33,593 nucleotides of DNA from Bryobacterales bacterium (GCA_027459465.1 DAIDIH010000320.1:1-33593); one strand, 5' to 3'. Positions 12,181 through 21,479 are shown, counted from the stretch's first letter. Notes: generated by a model from the sequence alone, not told the origin. Numbers and translations: made by a program.

Positions 12181-12244
12181 ATCCCTGCTGTCCTCATCGG
12201 CGCGGCTCCTGAAGTCTTGAGCCCGGAATTGGCCTAGGATAATT

Positions 12245-12889
12245 ATGGAGATCGAAGGAGGAGGGTTGGACAAAAAGATATTCGACGAGCCGCGCCTGGC
12301 TTTGAACCGCATTTACACACGCGGGGGCGACAAGGGCGAGACGGCTCTGGCGGGCGGGCAGAGAGTGGCGAAGGACGCTCCGCGGATTGAAGCTTACGGC
12401 ACCGTCGACGAGTTAAACGCCTGGATCGGCATGGCGCGCCTCACCGCACAGCAAGCGCCGGTTCTGGCGCCGCTGGCCGAAATCCTGCTCCGCGTCCAGC
12501 ACGAATTGTTCAACCTCGGTTCCATGCTGGCGACGCTGCCTCAGGACCTGCATCCCAAACAGGCAAGGATCACCACGCGCGAGATCGAAACGCTCGAAAC
12601 GGAGATCGACCGCATGAATGCCGATCTGCCCCCGCTGCGCTCGTTCGTGCTGCCGGGCGGTTGCCGCATCAACGCGGAGCTTCACCTCTGCCGCACCGTG
12701 TGCCGAAGGGCGGAGCGCGCGAGTGTGACTCTCGGCCGCACGGAAGGCGCGCCGGAGGAAGCGGTCCGCTATCTGAACCGGCTGAGTGACGCGCTGTTCG
12801 TATGGAGCCGCTGGGCCAGCCGCGCGCTCAACGCGGAAGAGGTCCTGTGGCGGCCGAACGAAAGCGCCTCGGGAAAGGCGAAAGAGTGA
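12245..12889 (+). CDS. pduO: PduO-type cob(I)yrinic acid a,c-diamide / cob(I)alamin adenosyltransferase
   Basis: This enzyme transfers the adenosyl group of ATP to reduced corrinoid to make the adenosylcobalamin coenzyme. The 214 residues carry the family ATP-binding motif TRGGDKGETALAGG (25-38), YGTVDELNAWIG, the helix FNLGSMLAT, SFVLPGGC, the signature LCRTVCRRAER, and the end motif YLNRLSDALFVWSRWAS. Two starts are possible: ATG 12245, or TTG 12266, which follows a strong GGAGGAGG four bases upstream and gives MDKKIFDEP. The second may be the true start. The gene lies 8 bases before the metallo-hydrolase gene, so the two are probably cotranscribed. A cobalamin-type domain also occurs in the radical SAM protein at 7006, but a link is only inferred. 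Confidence 0.9.
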   Translation: MEIEGGGLDKKIFDEPRLALNRIYTRGGDKGETALAGGQRVAKDAPRIEAYGTVDELNAWIGMARLTAQQAPVLAPLAEILLRVQHELFNLGSMLATLPQDLHPKQARITTREIETLETEIDRMNADLPPLRSFVLPGGCRINAELHLCRTVCRRAERASVTLGRTEGAPEEAVRYLNRLSDALFVWSRWASRALNAEEVLWRPNESASGKAKE

Positions 12890-12896
12890 CAAGGCG

Positions 12897-13676
12897 ATGA
12901 ACCTGATGCAGTCCATCCGGGAATTTCCCGTGCCGCGCGGCGCGGTCGCAATCTGGTGGTTCGGGCAGAACGGCTACATCTTCAAGTCGCCCGAAGGCAC
13001 CCTCGCCGGCGTGGACCTGTATCTCACCGACAGTTGCAAAGCCCTCCACCAGGACGTGAACATGGCGAGGCGAGTGCCCGTGCTGATTTCGCCGGAAGAT
13101 CTCGACGTCGATCTCTTCCTCTGCACGCACAATCACCAGGACCACACGGATCCGGAAACCATCCACAACCTGCGTCACAAGGACACCACGCGGTTCATCG
13201 GTCCCATGCCAAGCTGCGAAGTCTACCGGTGTGAAGGCATCGAATCCGGCCGCATCCAGCCCGCCTGGCCCTCCTGCCGGATCGAGGAGCGCGACCTCAC
13301 GCTCGACGGCACGTTCGCTCTGCCCACGGATGCAAGCGACCTCAATCACATGGGCTACGTGCTCTCGTTCGGCGGTGGACCCAAGATCTATGTGACGGGC
13401 GACACCGCGGACCACGAGTTGCTGCATTCGGCCGCGGCGCACTCGCCCGACATCATGATCACGGTCATCAACGGTGGCTTCAACAATCTGAGCCACTGGG
13501 AGGCGGCGCGGCTGGCGAAGGTCGTGAACCCGCGCGTGGCGATCCCTTGCCACTACGATATGTTTCCGGATAACTCGGCCGACCCGCGCCAGTTCCGCGC
13601 CGCGCTCGCGCTCACCGGCGCGGCGAGCGCTTACAAGGAACTAACGCACGGCGAACCGTTCGTTTTTTCGAGATAG
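12897..13676 (+). CDS. UlaG-like metallo-beta-lactamase-fold hydrolase
   Basis: The 259-residue product begins MNLMQSIREFPVPRGAVAIW and carries the metal-binding motif HNHQDH (His78, His80, Asp82, His83), a later GDTADHE with the bridging Asp, and the final histidine in AIPCHYDMF. This pattern matches UlaG-type proteins (L-ascorbate-6-phosphate lactonase and relatives), which are cytoplasmic Mn/Zn hydrolases. The cognate sugar or lactone cannot be told; there is no ascorbate operon here. The ATG at 12897 lies 7 bases after the adenosyltransferase stop, suggesting cotranscription. A longer frame starting at 12786 overlaps that gene and was not used. It ends 3 bases from the convergent fusion gene. 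Confidence 0.8.
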   Translation: MNLMQSIREFPVPRGAVAIWWFGQNGYIFKSPEGTLAGVDLYLTDSCKALHQDVNMARRVPVLISPEDLDVDLFLCTHNHQDHTDPETIHNLRHKDTTRFIGPMPSCEVYRCEGIESGRIQPAWPSCRIEERDLTLDGTFALPTDASDLNHMGYVLSFGGGPKIYVTGDTADHELLHSAAAHSPDIMITVINGGFNNLSHWEAARLAKVVNPRVAIPCHYDMFPDNSADPRQFRAALALTGAASAYKELTHGEPFVFSR

Positions 13677-13679
13677 TCG

Positions 13680-16600
13680 TTACTGCGCCACCAGTTCCGT
13701 GCGCACGCCGAGCTGAATCAGGCAACGGTTAATCCAGAGCTTGGTCAGCTTCTCCTGGACGCCGTTCTGGCTGAGGCGCTGGCGGAGATTATTGAAGTCG
13801 ACGCGGTCGAGCGGCTGGTCCTGATTGAAGCAGGTGAAGACCACGCTTTCGGCGCCGGTCTGCGGGTCCTTGTGCAACTGCAGGCACTGCGCGCAGATTT
13901 CTTTCATCATGCACTGCATCGGACTGTTGATGCTGGCGATGCCGCAGTGCTCATGTTTGATGTAAGGCGCCAGCACGGTGTGTCGCGCCTGCGCGACAGC
14001 GCGCATCATGCCGTCCGAGCCGATGGCGATGATGCGGTCGACGTCACGGAGCGGAATCGTAGTTGGGCCGACACGCCCCTCGGCGTAAGCCACCATCGCT
14101 TCGACAATGTTTCCGACGAAGGCGCGGTCCTGCGGACGAGTGGGCTCGAAGCCGGGTGCTTCATCGGAGCACCATACAACAATGTCGGCCGCGCGTTCGA
14201 TCTCGTCCACCTTGTAGCGGTCCAGCATCTTCTTGTAGCCGGCAAAATAGATCACTTTCGAACCCTTGGCGCGCAACGTCTGGCCGATCGAGAACAACAC
14301 CGCGTTGCCGAGGCCGCCGCCGGCGAGCAGAGCCGTTTCGCCCGAAGGAGTCTCGGTCGGCGTGCCGGTCGGGCCCATGAGAATGACGTGTTCGCCGGGC
14401 TTCAGGATCGCGCAGAGGTCGCTCGATCCGCCCATCTCGAGGACGATCGTCGAAAGCAGACCCCGCTCGCGGTCGACCGAGGCTCCGGTCAGCGCGATGC
14501 CTTCCATGGCGAGCGTCGTGCCGTTCGCCGTGGCCGACAGCGTCTCGTAGTTCTGCAGCCGGTAGAACTGTCCGGGCTCGAATGCCCGCGCCGCGAACGG
14601 CGCCTTCACGATCACCTCGACGATGTTCGGCGTGAGCCGAACAACCTTTTCAACCACCGCGCGCAGGCCCCAGTTCAGCGTGTCGAACAGCGCCTCGGGC
14701 TTCTGCGGCGACGGTGCGCGGCGCGACAGGACGCGGGAAATTACCGGGTGGCCGAGCTTGGCGCTGGCCATCGCCTTGACGACGTTGCCGGCAAATGACG
14801 GATGCAGATCGCCGAAAAAGGAAATGCCGCGGCCGTCGGTACGCAGCGAGGTGAGTACACGGGCCGCCGAGGGCTTGGCGATTCGCTCGGGTTGCACTGC
14901 GTTGCCTTCTTCATCGAGCGCCTGGAAGTAGCGCCCGTCGAGAAACATGTTCAACGGGTCTTCGCGCTGCAGCACCGTATTCGGATGTGTGCCCGCGGCG
15001 ACGAGTATGGAGCGCGCCGGCATGCGGTGGGTCGCACCCGTAGCGGTTCGGACATCAAGCGCGGCGGCGTGGCCGTACGAATCCACCTCCACGCGCACCG
15101 GTGTCAAACCTTCGGCGAAGCGAATGCCCTCTTGCATCCCGAGGTTGACTTCTTCATGATTCAGCGTGTAGCTGGGCGAGTCGATCAGCCTTCGGCGGTA
15201 GGCGATGGTCACGCCGCCCCAGGAATTGAGCAGATTCAGCAGATCCGGCTCGCGGCCTTCGCGGGCGGCGGCTTCGCGCTCGGCGCGAATGGCCCGTGCA
15301 TGATCGAGAAACTCATCCGCAATCTGCCGCTCTTCCTCGTTCCAGACGGCGCGGACTTCCTGCTCGCCGGTCTCCTTGCACAGCGTCTCATACCGCGCCA
15401 GGAACTTCTCCACCTGCACCGGGTAATAAGCGAGCGACTCGGTCGCTGTGTCGATCGCCGTGAGCCCGCCGCCGATCACCACGATCGGCATGCGGATCTG
15501 CAAGTTCGCCACCGACGATTTCTTCGCCGCCCCCGTAAGCTGCAGCGCCATCAGGAAGTCGGAGGCCTGCCGCACGCCGCGCGCCAGACCGTTTTCCATC
15601 GACAAAACCGTCGGGCGGCCGGCGCCAGCGCAGAGCGCGATGTGGTCAAAGCCCAGCTCAAACGCGCTGTCGATGGTGAGCGTGCCGCCAAAGCGGACGC
15701 CGCCGTACATCTGAAACGCGGCGCGGCGCTCGAGCAGCAGCCGGATCACCTTCAAAAAGTTCTTGTCCCACCGGACCGTGATGCCGTACTCGGCCACGCC
15801 GCCAAAACCCGCCATCACGCGGTCGTCGAGCGACTCGTTGATTTCGTGAATGTCGCGAATGGCCCGGAACGGCACGCGCCGGCCGGAAGCGTCCACGCCG
15901 GAAAGATCGGACGGCAGAGGCTCAATCTTGAGTCCGTCCACCGCCGCCACCGCGTGCCCTTCGTTCATTAGATGATGCGCCAGTGTGAACCCGGCCGGGC
16001 CCAGGCCCACCACGAGCACTTTGTACCCGCTCGCTTCGCGCGGTACCGGCCGCTCAAGATTCAGCGGATTCCACCGCGTCAGCAGCGAGTAAATCTCAAA
16101 GCCCCACGGCAGCTTCAGAACATCTTTGAGCGTTCTTGTTTCAACCTGCGGAATGTCCACCGGCTCCTGCTTCTGGTATATGCAGGCCTTCATGCAGTCA
16201 TTGCAGATCCGGTGCCCCGTCCCCGCCAGCATCGGGTTGTCCACCGTGGCGATGGCCAGCGCACCGATGCTGAATCCCTGGCCCTTCACCAGGTTCATCT
16301 CCGATATCTTCTCTTCGAGCGGGCACCCCGCCAGCGTCACCCCAAACTGGCTCTTCTTGAATTCGCCGGTCTTTTCCTTTAGCCCCGTCCGGCAGGAATC
16401 CTTGCCCTGGTTATGGCACTTGATGCAGTAGTTCGCCTGGTCGAGCGCGGCCATCAGACCCATGCCGCGGTCCGTAAGTTCGAAGCCTTCGCGATGCCGC
16501 AGGCGGTCCTCGCCGAGACCAAGCTGCACCAGTCCCTCCCGCTCGAAGTTCTGCACGGGAACAAGACGTTCCATCTCCAGCTTGTGCGGGAAACGGAATA

Positions 16601-17165
16601 GAATACCGCCGTGATGTTTTTCCCGCCCGGCCTCGCTCAGCACCGCCCAGGCCGAATACCGCGCCGCAATCTCCAGTTCGCGCGCGTGGGAGGCCGCGTC
16701 GTCGAGCCAGCCGTTCACCATCCGCGCAAACACCGTTTCCCGGAACGGCTCCCCGGCCAGCGCCTCGATCTCCCGCGCCAGCCCCTCGCCGTCGATCTCC
16801 TCGGCCAGAGCCGGCGTCATGTTGGTCAGCGCTCGCTTCTGCACGAAGCGGCGTTTTATGGAATAGAGCGGCGCCAGCGTCCCGTGCTTGTCCTCGAGGC
16901 CGGAGACCTCATCGGTGTTTCTGAACAATTCCCCAATGAAATGTTCTACGTGCGGCGCCAGCGCGACGAGCAGATCCGATAAAGCCTTGCCCTGCACCGA
17001 AGCCGGGTCGGAGCGGCCGGCGGCCAGCTTCTCCTCAAGCGCCGGATCTTCGGCCCCAAGGTGGGCTAGAAACGCATCGTCGACGCGGAGCAGGCCCTCC
17101 CGCGAGTACAGGTCTTCAAAGCGAAGGTCAAACGCAAGGTTTGGCCCGGCGAGGTTTTCGGACAT
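13680..17165 (-). CDS. GltD-like / PyrK-like iron-sulfur flavoprotein fusion (Nfn-type oxidoreductase)
   Basis: The 1161-residue protein joins three parts. Residues 1-240 are a helical N-terminal region I do not recognise. Residues 240-830 resemble GltD, the small glutamate synthase subunit, and NfnB: Fe-S cysteines 247, 250, 258, 281 (AGCPLEEKI), 321, 324 and 328; an FAD-binding loop VVGLGPAGF near 385; and a second Rossmann motif VVIGGGLTAIDTA. From about 830 to the end is a ferredoxin-reductase/PyrK-like half with EPGQFYRLQ, MGPTGTPTE and LLAGGGLGNAV, and C-terminal cysteines 1074, 1085, 1091, 1094 and 1112 for a [2Fe-2S] cluster. NfnA and NfnB are separate subunits of a bifurcating NADH/ferredoxin/NADP enzyme; here the same halves are one chain. 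An electron-transfer role is likely; donors and acceptors are not shown. GAAGAGAG upstream supports the start. Confidence 0.8.
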   Translation of the reverse strand: MSENLAGPNLAFDLRFEDLYSREGLLRVDDAFLAHLGAEDPALEEKLAAGRSDPASVQGKALSDLLVALAPHVEHFIGELFRNTDEVSGLEDKHGTLAPLYSIKRRFVQKRALTNMTPALAEEIDGEGLAREIEALAGEPFRETVFARMVNGWLDDAASHARELEIAARYSAWAVLSEAGREKHHGGILFRFPHKLEMERLVPVQNFEREGLVQLGLGEDRLRHREGFELTDRGMGLMAALDQANYCIKCHNQGKDSCRTGLKEKTGEFKKSQFGVTLAGCPLEEKISEMNLVKGQGFSIGALAIATVDNPMLAGTGHRICNDCMKACIYQKQEPVDIPQVETRTLKDVLKLPWGFEIYSLLTRWNPLNLERPVPREASGYKVLVVGLGPAGFTLAHHLMNEGHAVAAVDGLKIEPLPSDLSGVDASGRRVPFRAIRDIHEINESLDDRVMAGFGGVAEYGITVRWDKNFLKVIRLLLERRAAFQMYGGVRFGGTLTIDSAFELGFDHIALCAGAGRPTVLSMENGLARGVRQASDFLMALQLTGAAKKSSVANLQIRMPIVVIGGGLTAIDTATESLAYYPVQVEKFLARYETLCKETGEQEVRAVWNEEERQIADEFLDHARAIRAEREAAAREGREPDLLNLLNSWGGVTIAYRRRLIDSPSYTLNHEEVNLGMQEGIRFAEGLTPVRVEVDSYGHAAALDVRTATGATHRMPARSILVAAGTHPNTVLQREDPLNMFLDGRYFQALDEEGNAVQPERIAKPSAARVLTSLRTDGRGISFFGDLHPSFAGNVVKAMASAKLGHPVISRVLSRRAPSPQKPEALFDTLNWGLRAVVEKVVRLTPNIVEVIVKAPFAARAFEPGQFYRLQNYETLSATANGTTLAMEGIALTGASVDRERGLLSTIVLEMGGSSDLCAILKPGEHVILMGPTGTPTETPSGETALLAGGGLGNAVLFSIGQTLRAKGSKVIYFAGYKKMLDRYKVDEIERAADIVVWCSDEAPGFEPTRPQDRAFVGNIVEAMVAYAEGRVGPTTIPLRDVDRIIAIGSDGMMRAVAQARHTVLAPYIKHEHCGIASINSPMQCMMKEICAQCLQLHKDPQTGAESVVFTCFNQDQPLDRVDFNNLRQRLSQNGVQEKLTKLWINRCLIQLGVRTELVAQ

Positions 17166-17286
17166 TCTTACTCTCTTCGATGAGCCGGCCTGAACGGCTG
17201 GTTCGGGGAATTAAGCTCCAGTTTACCATCGGCGGAATTTTGCCCCTGTGCAAACGGGGGGCCTTCTGGAGGGTAGTGAGAAAGAA

Positions 17287-17315
17287 GGACCCGGGGCGAG
17301 CCACACCCCGGGTCC
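17287..17315 (-). terminator. Rho-independent-type terminator of the FecR gene
   Basis: GGACCCGGGG (17287-17296) and CCCCGGGTCC (17306-17315) form a perfect ten-pair stem with a nine-base loop, 37 bases downstream of the FecR stop. On the minus strand it is followed by a T-rich run (TTCTTTCT), a modest but directional signal. Confidence 0.65.
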
Positions 17316-17351
17316 AGAGGAAAAAACACACCAAGGAACTCCGGAAGGCCG

Positions 17352-19883
17352 TTAACGGCGTCCGCCGCCTCCTCCGTGGAAGCCTCCGCCGCCGCCGCGG
17401 GATCCGCCGCCGAAGGATCCGCCGCGAGATCCGCCGCCGAACGATCCGCCGCGGAATCCGCCGCCGCCGAAGGACCCCGCGGATGGACGGCTGTATCCGC
17501 CGCCACCAAAACTGCCGGATGGACGGCTGTAGCCACCGCTGTTGCCCCAGCCGCTCGAAGGCCGGCTGTATCCGCCGCTGTAACCGCTCGAAGGCCGGTT
17601 GTATCCGCCGCCGTTGCCGTATCCGCTCGACGGACGAGAGTAGATGGTGGACGGCGAGCTATACCGCCCGCTCGATCCCCACCCTCCCGAAGATCCCGAA
17701 GAGGGCCGATTTTGCACAATCGACGGATTGATCCGGATGGCGCCGTTCCCCTGTCCGCCGCGATAGCCTTGCGACGTAGACTGGCCAAACCGGCTCCATC
17801 CGCTCGACGCCCGATTGCTCGGCGCCTGATAGGAATAAGAAGGCCGCCCCGCGGCGCTGGAACGTGCCGCGCCGGACTGTGCCGCGCCAGACTGCCCAAA
17901 TCGAGACCATCCGCCCGAACCGTTGCTCCGGAATCCGCTGGTGCCGGCCATTGTATTATTCCCCGAATTCCGCGGGGCCACCCCGCCGGTCTGCCCCCCA
18001 AACCGCGACCACCCGCCCGAAGCGCCACCCGTTCGCCCCGCATTCTGAGTCCCGCTCAGCGGCGTCCGCTGGCCACCCGAAAAGCTGCCCGCGTTCCGGC
18101 CGTACGTCCCGTTCGCGGCGCTCCGCCAACCGCCATTCTGCGTAGCGGTTCCCCGGTTCAATCCGCCATTCTGCGCAGTCGTCCCCCGGTTGAAGCCGCC
18201 GTTCTGTGTTGCCGTCCCGCGGTTCAAACCGCCATTCTGCGTAGCCGTTCCCCGGTTGAAACCGCCGTTCTGCGCCACGCCCGTGCGCCCGGTCTGGCTG
18301 CGGTTAAACCCGCCGTTCTGTCCCGCCGCGGTTCGGCCCGCAGCCGTCCCCGCTCCGTTCCGCGAGAACGCCTGCTGCAAGGTCCTTTGTTGTTGGCTAA
18401 ACGGTGTCCGCTGCACCGGGTTCAGCCGCGTGTGCGAGTACAACTGCCGGTTCCCGGTCTGCGGGAAGTTCCGCGGATTCACCTGCCGGTTGCTGTACCG
18501 CGTGCTCGCAGCCGACGGCGCCAAAGGCACCTGCCCGCGCACCAGCCCCGCCGACCGCAGTTGGCTCTGTCCAACCCGCACCATGTTCCCCGTCGTCGCC
18601 GTCCGCCCGAAGTTCTGCGCGCTCATCCCCGTCACGCCATTGGCGTACCGCGCATTCCGGTAAATATTCGTGATGTTCGTGTTGTTGACGATGTTCGTCC
18701 GGTTGATGTTCACATTGTTATAGCCGCCATATCCGCCGAATCCCCGGCCATACCCGAATCCCCCGCCGAATCCGCCGCCCCACCACGGATGAAACGCCTC
18801 AAACGGCGCCAGCGGGCACCAGCCAATGTTGGCAAACCCGAATCCGCCAAATCCAAATCCCACTCCAATCCCGAATCCCCCGCCGCCAAATCCGAAAAAC
18901 CCCACCAGCGCCGGGCTGTAGTAATACGGCGAATACATCGCACCCGGCCACCACGACCAACCCATCGGCCCCATGAACCAACGCCCGTAATGATACGGCG
19001 CCCAGCCCCACGGGTCGTAGCTCATCCAGTTCCACCCGTAATAATCGTTCCAACCCCACATCCCCTGCTGATACGGCGCCCAGCCCGGCGCCACCGAAGG
19101 CACCCACACCTGCCCGTACGGCTCGTCTTCCTGCCACGTCCCGTAGTTGTCCAGATCGTCCGCCCCCGGAATATCCCCGCTCACATAGCTGTAGCTTCGG
19201 CTCCGCTCCATCTGCTGGTCCCGGTCCGCGTTCCACCGGTCCCAATCGTCCTGCGGAATCGCCTGCGTCACCTGAAACTCGGGATTCGATGCCGACCCGC
19301 GCGCCAGCATCGTCTGCCCCGCCTGCAAGGGCTGCGAACCCTGCGGGCTGTAAATCTCGGCTTCCCCGTCCCGCACCGTAATCTGCGAAGTCCCATCCTC
19401 CATCACCGTGATCCGGTAGCTGCCCGGCTGCGTCGGCCGCACCGAAACGCTCGGCGTATCGATCTCCGCCAGGGAGTCCGAACGCCGTATCACGCGGTAC
19501 GTCACCGTCCCCGTCGCCAGTCCCACAATGAACTTCCGGTGCTCCACGTCGCTCATCCGCAGTTCCGTATTCGACCCCAGACGCGCCACGTTCGCCCCGT
19601 CAAACTCCACTTCCGCGCGCGACTCCGAACTCGTCAACAAACTGTCCTGCGTCATCAGCGGAGCGTTGATCGCCGCCGCCGTCACCTCGCCCGTGTCCCC
19701 GCGCCGCACCGAAACATCGCCATTCATCAGGCTGATGCGCGCCACGCCATGCTGCGCATCCTCGGCGCCGCCAGGCGCCGGACCTTGCGGCTGCTGCTGC
19801 GCGTCCTGCGCCATCACCAAAGCCATGCTTGCCGCCGCGGCCAAGAACAGCGGGAAAAGTCTGGAACCAAGCCTGCGCTTCAT
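17352..19883 (-). CDS. FecR-domain exported protein with DUF6600-like and glycine/asparagine-rich repeat tail
   Basis: From the ATG at 19883 (GGAGGA six bases upstream) the product is 843 residues. It starts with a signal peptide (MKRRLGSRLFPLFLAAAASM). A FecR-type domain follows (about 45-200: ARISLMNGDVSVRRGDTGEV, later GSYRITVMEDG and GEAEIYSP). Next comes a tryptophan/tyrosine/proline-rich DUF6600-like part (about 240-320: YGQVWVPSVAPGWAPYQQG, WGWAPYHYGRW), then glycine-rich low complexity, 11-residue NGGFNRGTATQ repeats, YSRPSSG repeats, and a glycine tail. The FecR fold is known from iron-uptake anti-sigma factors, but here it is exported with no sigma gene or TonB receptor beside it. 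A cell-surface or envelope role is inferred. The upstream ATG at 19910 is possible but lies before the signal peptide. Confidence 0.8.
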   Translation of the reverse strand: MKRRLGSRLFPLFLAAAASMALVMAQDAQQQPQGPAPGGAEDAQHGVARISLMNGDVSVRRGDTGEVTAAAINAPLMTQDSLLTSSESRAEVEFDGANVARLGSNTELRMSDVEHRKFIVGLATGTVTYRVIRRSDSLAEIDTPSVSVRPTQPGSYRITVMEDGTSQITVRDGEAEIYSPQGSQPLQAGQTMLARGSASNPEFQVTQAIPQDDWDRWNADRDQQMERSRSYSYVSGDIPGADDLDNYGTWQEDEPYGQVWVPSVAPGWAPYQQGMWGWNDYYGWNWMSYDPWGWAPYHYGRWFMGPMGWSWWPGAMYSPYYYSPALVGFFGFGGGGFGIGVGFGFGGFGFANIGWCPLAPFEAFHPWWGGGFGGGFGYGRGFGGYGGYNNVNINRTNIVNNTNITNIYRNARYANGVTGMSAQNFGRTATTGNMVRVGQSQLRSAGLVRGQVPLAPSAASTRYSNRQVNPRNFPQTGNRQLYSHTRLNPVQRTPFSQQQRTLQQAFSRNGAGTAAGRTAAGQNGGFNRSQTGRTGVAQNGGFNRGTATQNGGLNRGTATQNGGFNRGTTAQNGGLNRGTATQNGGWRSAANGTYGRNAGSFSGGQRTPLSGTQNAGRTGGASGGWSRFGGQTGGVAPRNSGNNTMAGTSGFRSNGSGGWSRFGQSGAAQSGAARSSAAGRPSYSYQAPSNRASSGWSRFGQSTSQGYRGGQGNGAIRINPSIVQNRPSSGSSGGWGSSGRYSSPSTIYSRPSSGYGNGGGYNRPSSGYSGGYSRPSSGWGNSGGYSRPSGSFGGGGYSRPSAGSFGGGGFRGGSFGGGSRGGSFGGGSRGGGGGFHGGGGGRR
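18130..18276 (-). repeat. Tandem 33-base coding repeat in the FecR protein gene
   Basis: Four to five units of 33 bases encode an 11-residue motif of the type QNGGFNRGTAT, with Phe and Leu alternating at the fourth residue. More degenerate units continue to about 18325. Third-position differences show that units have diverged while the protein motif was kept. Confidence 0.75.
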
Positions 19884-20065
19884 ATGCGTCCTCCGCAACA
19901 TCACACCCATTACACGCAGTTGTCATGCCAATCCCTAACTGCCTGAAACGAAAGGCCGTCACTTCTTCCAAATCATGATAGCCCTGGTGCATTTCCACCA
20001 CCTCGACCACCCCGGTGTCGAATTGGAACCACCCACCCGCCTCCCGCCGGTGCTAAAGTAACCCC

Positions 20066-20581
20066 ATGATCGGACGCCCGGAACCCAACGAAGCGGCGCC
20101 TTACTACCTCCCTTACATCGACCAAGCCGAAGGGACCGACATCCGCAAGATCCTCTCCGACCAACTCGAAGACGCCATGGGATTCTTCTCCGCCATCTCC
20201 GAACAAGCCTCCCTCTACAGCTACGCCCGCGACAAGTGGAGCATCCGCCAAGTCCTCAACCACGTCACCGATACCGAACGCGCCTTCGCCTTCCGCGCCC
20301 TCTGGTTTGCCCGCGGCTTCACCACCCCCCTGCCCGGCTACGACCAGAACATCGCCGCCGTCGGCGCCCGTGCCAATGCGGTCCAATGGGAGGTGCATGT
20401 GGAAGAGTTCGAGCGCGTCCGCCTTGCCACCCTCTCCCTGTTCCAGAACCTCCCCGAAGAGGCGTGGCTCCGCACCGGCATCGCCAGCGACAACCCCTTC
20501 ACCGTCCGCGCCCTCGCCTTCATCATCGCCGGCCACGCCGCCCACCACATCACGATGATCCGCCATCGCTACCTATCCTAG
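20066..20581 (+). CDS. DinB-family protein
   Basis: The 171-residue protein begins MIGRPEPNEAAPYYLPYIDQ and shows the DinB/YfiT four-helix layout: an N-terminal helix with DQLEDAMGFFSAISEQ, KWSIRQVLNHVTDTERAFAF with the first metal-site histidine, and a C-terminal helix HAAHHITMIRHRY with the other histidines. The family binds Zn or Ni and includes thiol-dependent transferases; the particular reaction is unknown. It is divergent from the FecR gene (182-base gap) and lies 66 bases upstream of the glycine-rich gene on the same strand. No Shine-Dalgarno sequence is obvious. Confidence 0.85.
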   Translation: MIGRPEPNEAAPYYLPYIDQAEGTDIRKILSDQLEDAMGFFSAISEQASLYSYARDKWSIRQVLNHVTDTERAFAFRALWFARGFTTPLPGYDQNIAAVGARANAVQWEVHVEEFERVRLATLSLFQNLPEEAWLRTGIASDNPFTVRALAFIIAGHAAHHITMIRHRYLS

Positions 20582-20647
20582 CCTTATTTCATTAACCCCT
20601 TGCCGTATCCCCAATACGGCGGTAGCCTCTTGGGTAGGAGGTGTGAT

Positions 20648-21361
20648 GTGCGCAACCTCTTGTTGGCTGGCGCAGTCAGCCTGTTCCTTTCCTCGGTTCC
20701 CGTCCTCGCCGCCGCTCATGGCGGAGGCGGCGGAGGCTTCCATGGCGGCGGAGGTGGTGGATTCCACGGTGGTGGTGGAGGTGGTTTCCACGGGGGCGGC
20801 TTCAGCGGCGGTGGATTCCGCGGCGGCAACTTCGGCGGAGGCATGGGCCGGGGCTATGGCGGATACGGTCGCGGCTACGGCGGCTACGGCGGCGGCATCG
20901 GCGGCTATGGCCGCGGTTGGGGCGGCTACGGCCGCGGTTGGGGCGGCTACGGTTGGGGCGGCTGGGGAGGTTGGGGCGGCTGGGGCTGGGGTTGGCCCTA
21001 CGCCGGCTTCGGCTGGGGCGGCTATTGGGATCCCTTCTGGTGGGACGACTATTATCCGTATTATTATCCCTACTACTCCTATCCAACCTACGCCCCAACG
21101 TACAACTACTACGGCTACGATGATCCCCCGGATCCTCCTGCGGTCCACTCCTCCATCAGCACGCCTCCGGCAAGCGATCCTCCGCCGCGGCGCTACTCTC
21201 ACGGCTGGCCCACCGTCTCGCAGCAGGATCCCGTCGCGATGGCCAACCGCTATCGCAAATACCACGGAACGTCCGGCTTAGACGAATTCGGCCAGCCCGT
21301 CCGCAAGCCCAAGACGACGCCCGCGCCCGCGACATCGTCCTCGAAACCGGAAACCAATTAA
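20648..21361 (+). CDS. Glycine-rich exported protein
   Basis: Translation from GTG 20648, six bases after AGGAGG (20636-20641), gives 237 residues: a signal peptide (RNLLLAGAVSLFLSSVPVLA) cut near AHG, then histidine/glycine repeats (HGGGGGGF units), a long GGYGRG run, a tryptophan/glycine run, a tyrosine-rich stretch (DDYYPYYYPYYSYP), and a hydrophilic C terminus with a SHGWPTVSQQDPVAMANRYR segment. It is probably secreted or periplasmic and unstructured. I do not recognise a function. Its composition resembles the tail of the FecR-domain protein two genes away, so the two may share a location. The earlier in-frame TTG at 20600 lacks a binding site. Confidence 0.7.
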   Translation: MRNLLLAGAVSLFLSSVPVLAAAHGGGGGGFHGGGGGGFHGGGGGGFHGGGFSGGGFRGGNFGGGMGRGYGGYGRGYGGYGGGIGGYGRGWGGYGRGWGGYGWGGWGGWGGWGWGWPYAGFGWGGYWDPFWWDDYYPYYYPYYSYPTYAPTYNYYGYDDPPDPPAVHSSISTPPASDPPPRRYSHGWPTVSQQDPVAMANRYRKYHGTSGLDEFGQPVRKPKTTPAPATSSSKPETN

Positions 21362-21448
21362 CGGTTCCTTCTCGCCAGAAATCTCGCGACGCCTGCTAAG
21401 CCGTCCGCATCCCATTAGTTAGCAGGAAAAAGTGGCAACTCCTGTTTG

Positions 21449-21479
21449 TTGACAGAGATTGCCGTCTATCCGGTAAAAT
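21449..21479 (+). promoter_or_regulatory. Putative sigma-70 promoter of the cysteine synthase operon
   Basis: A perfect TTGACA (21449-21454) is followed after 19 bases by TAAAAT (21474-21479). The spacing is slightly long. If used, transcription would begin near 21486, which would favour the ATG at 21493 and a very short leader. Confidence 0.5.

Noticed and set aside
17376..19946. 856-codon plus-strand open frame opposite the FecR gene
   Set aside because: It is the antisense of a GC-rich repetitive gene; the protein is an arginine/proline/alanine run without domains, and the minus-strand gene has a signal peptide, domains and a binding site.
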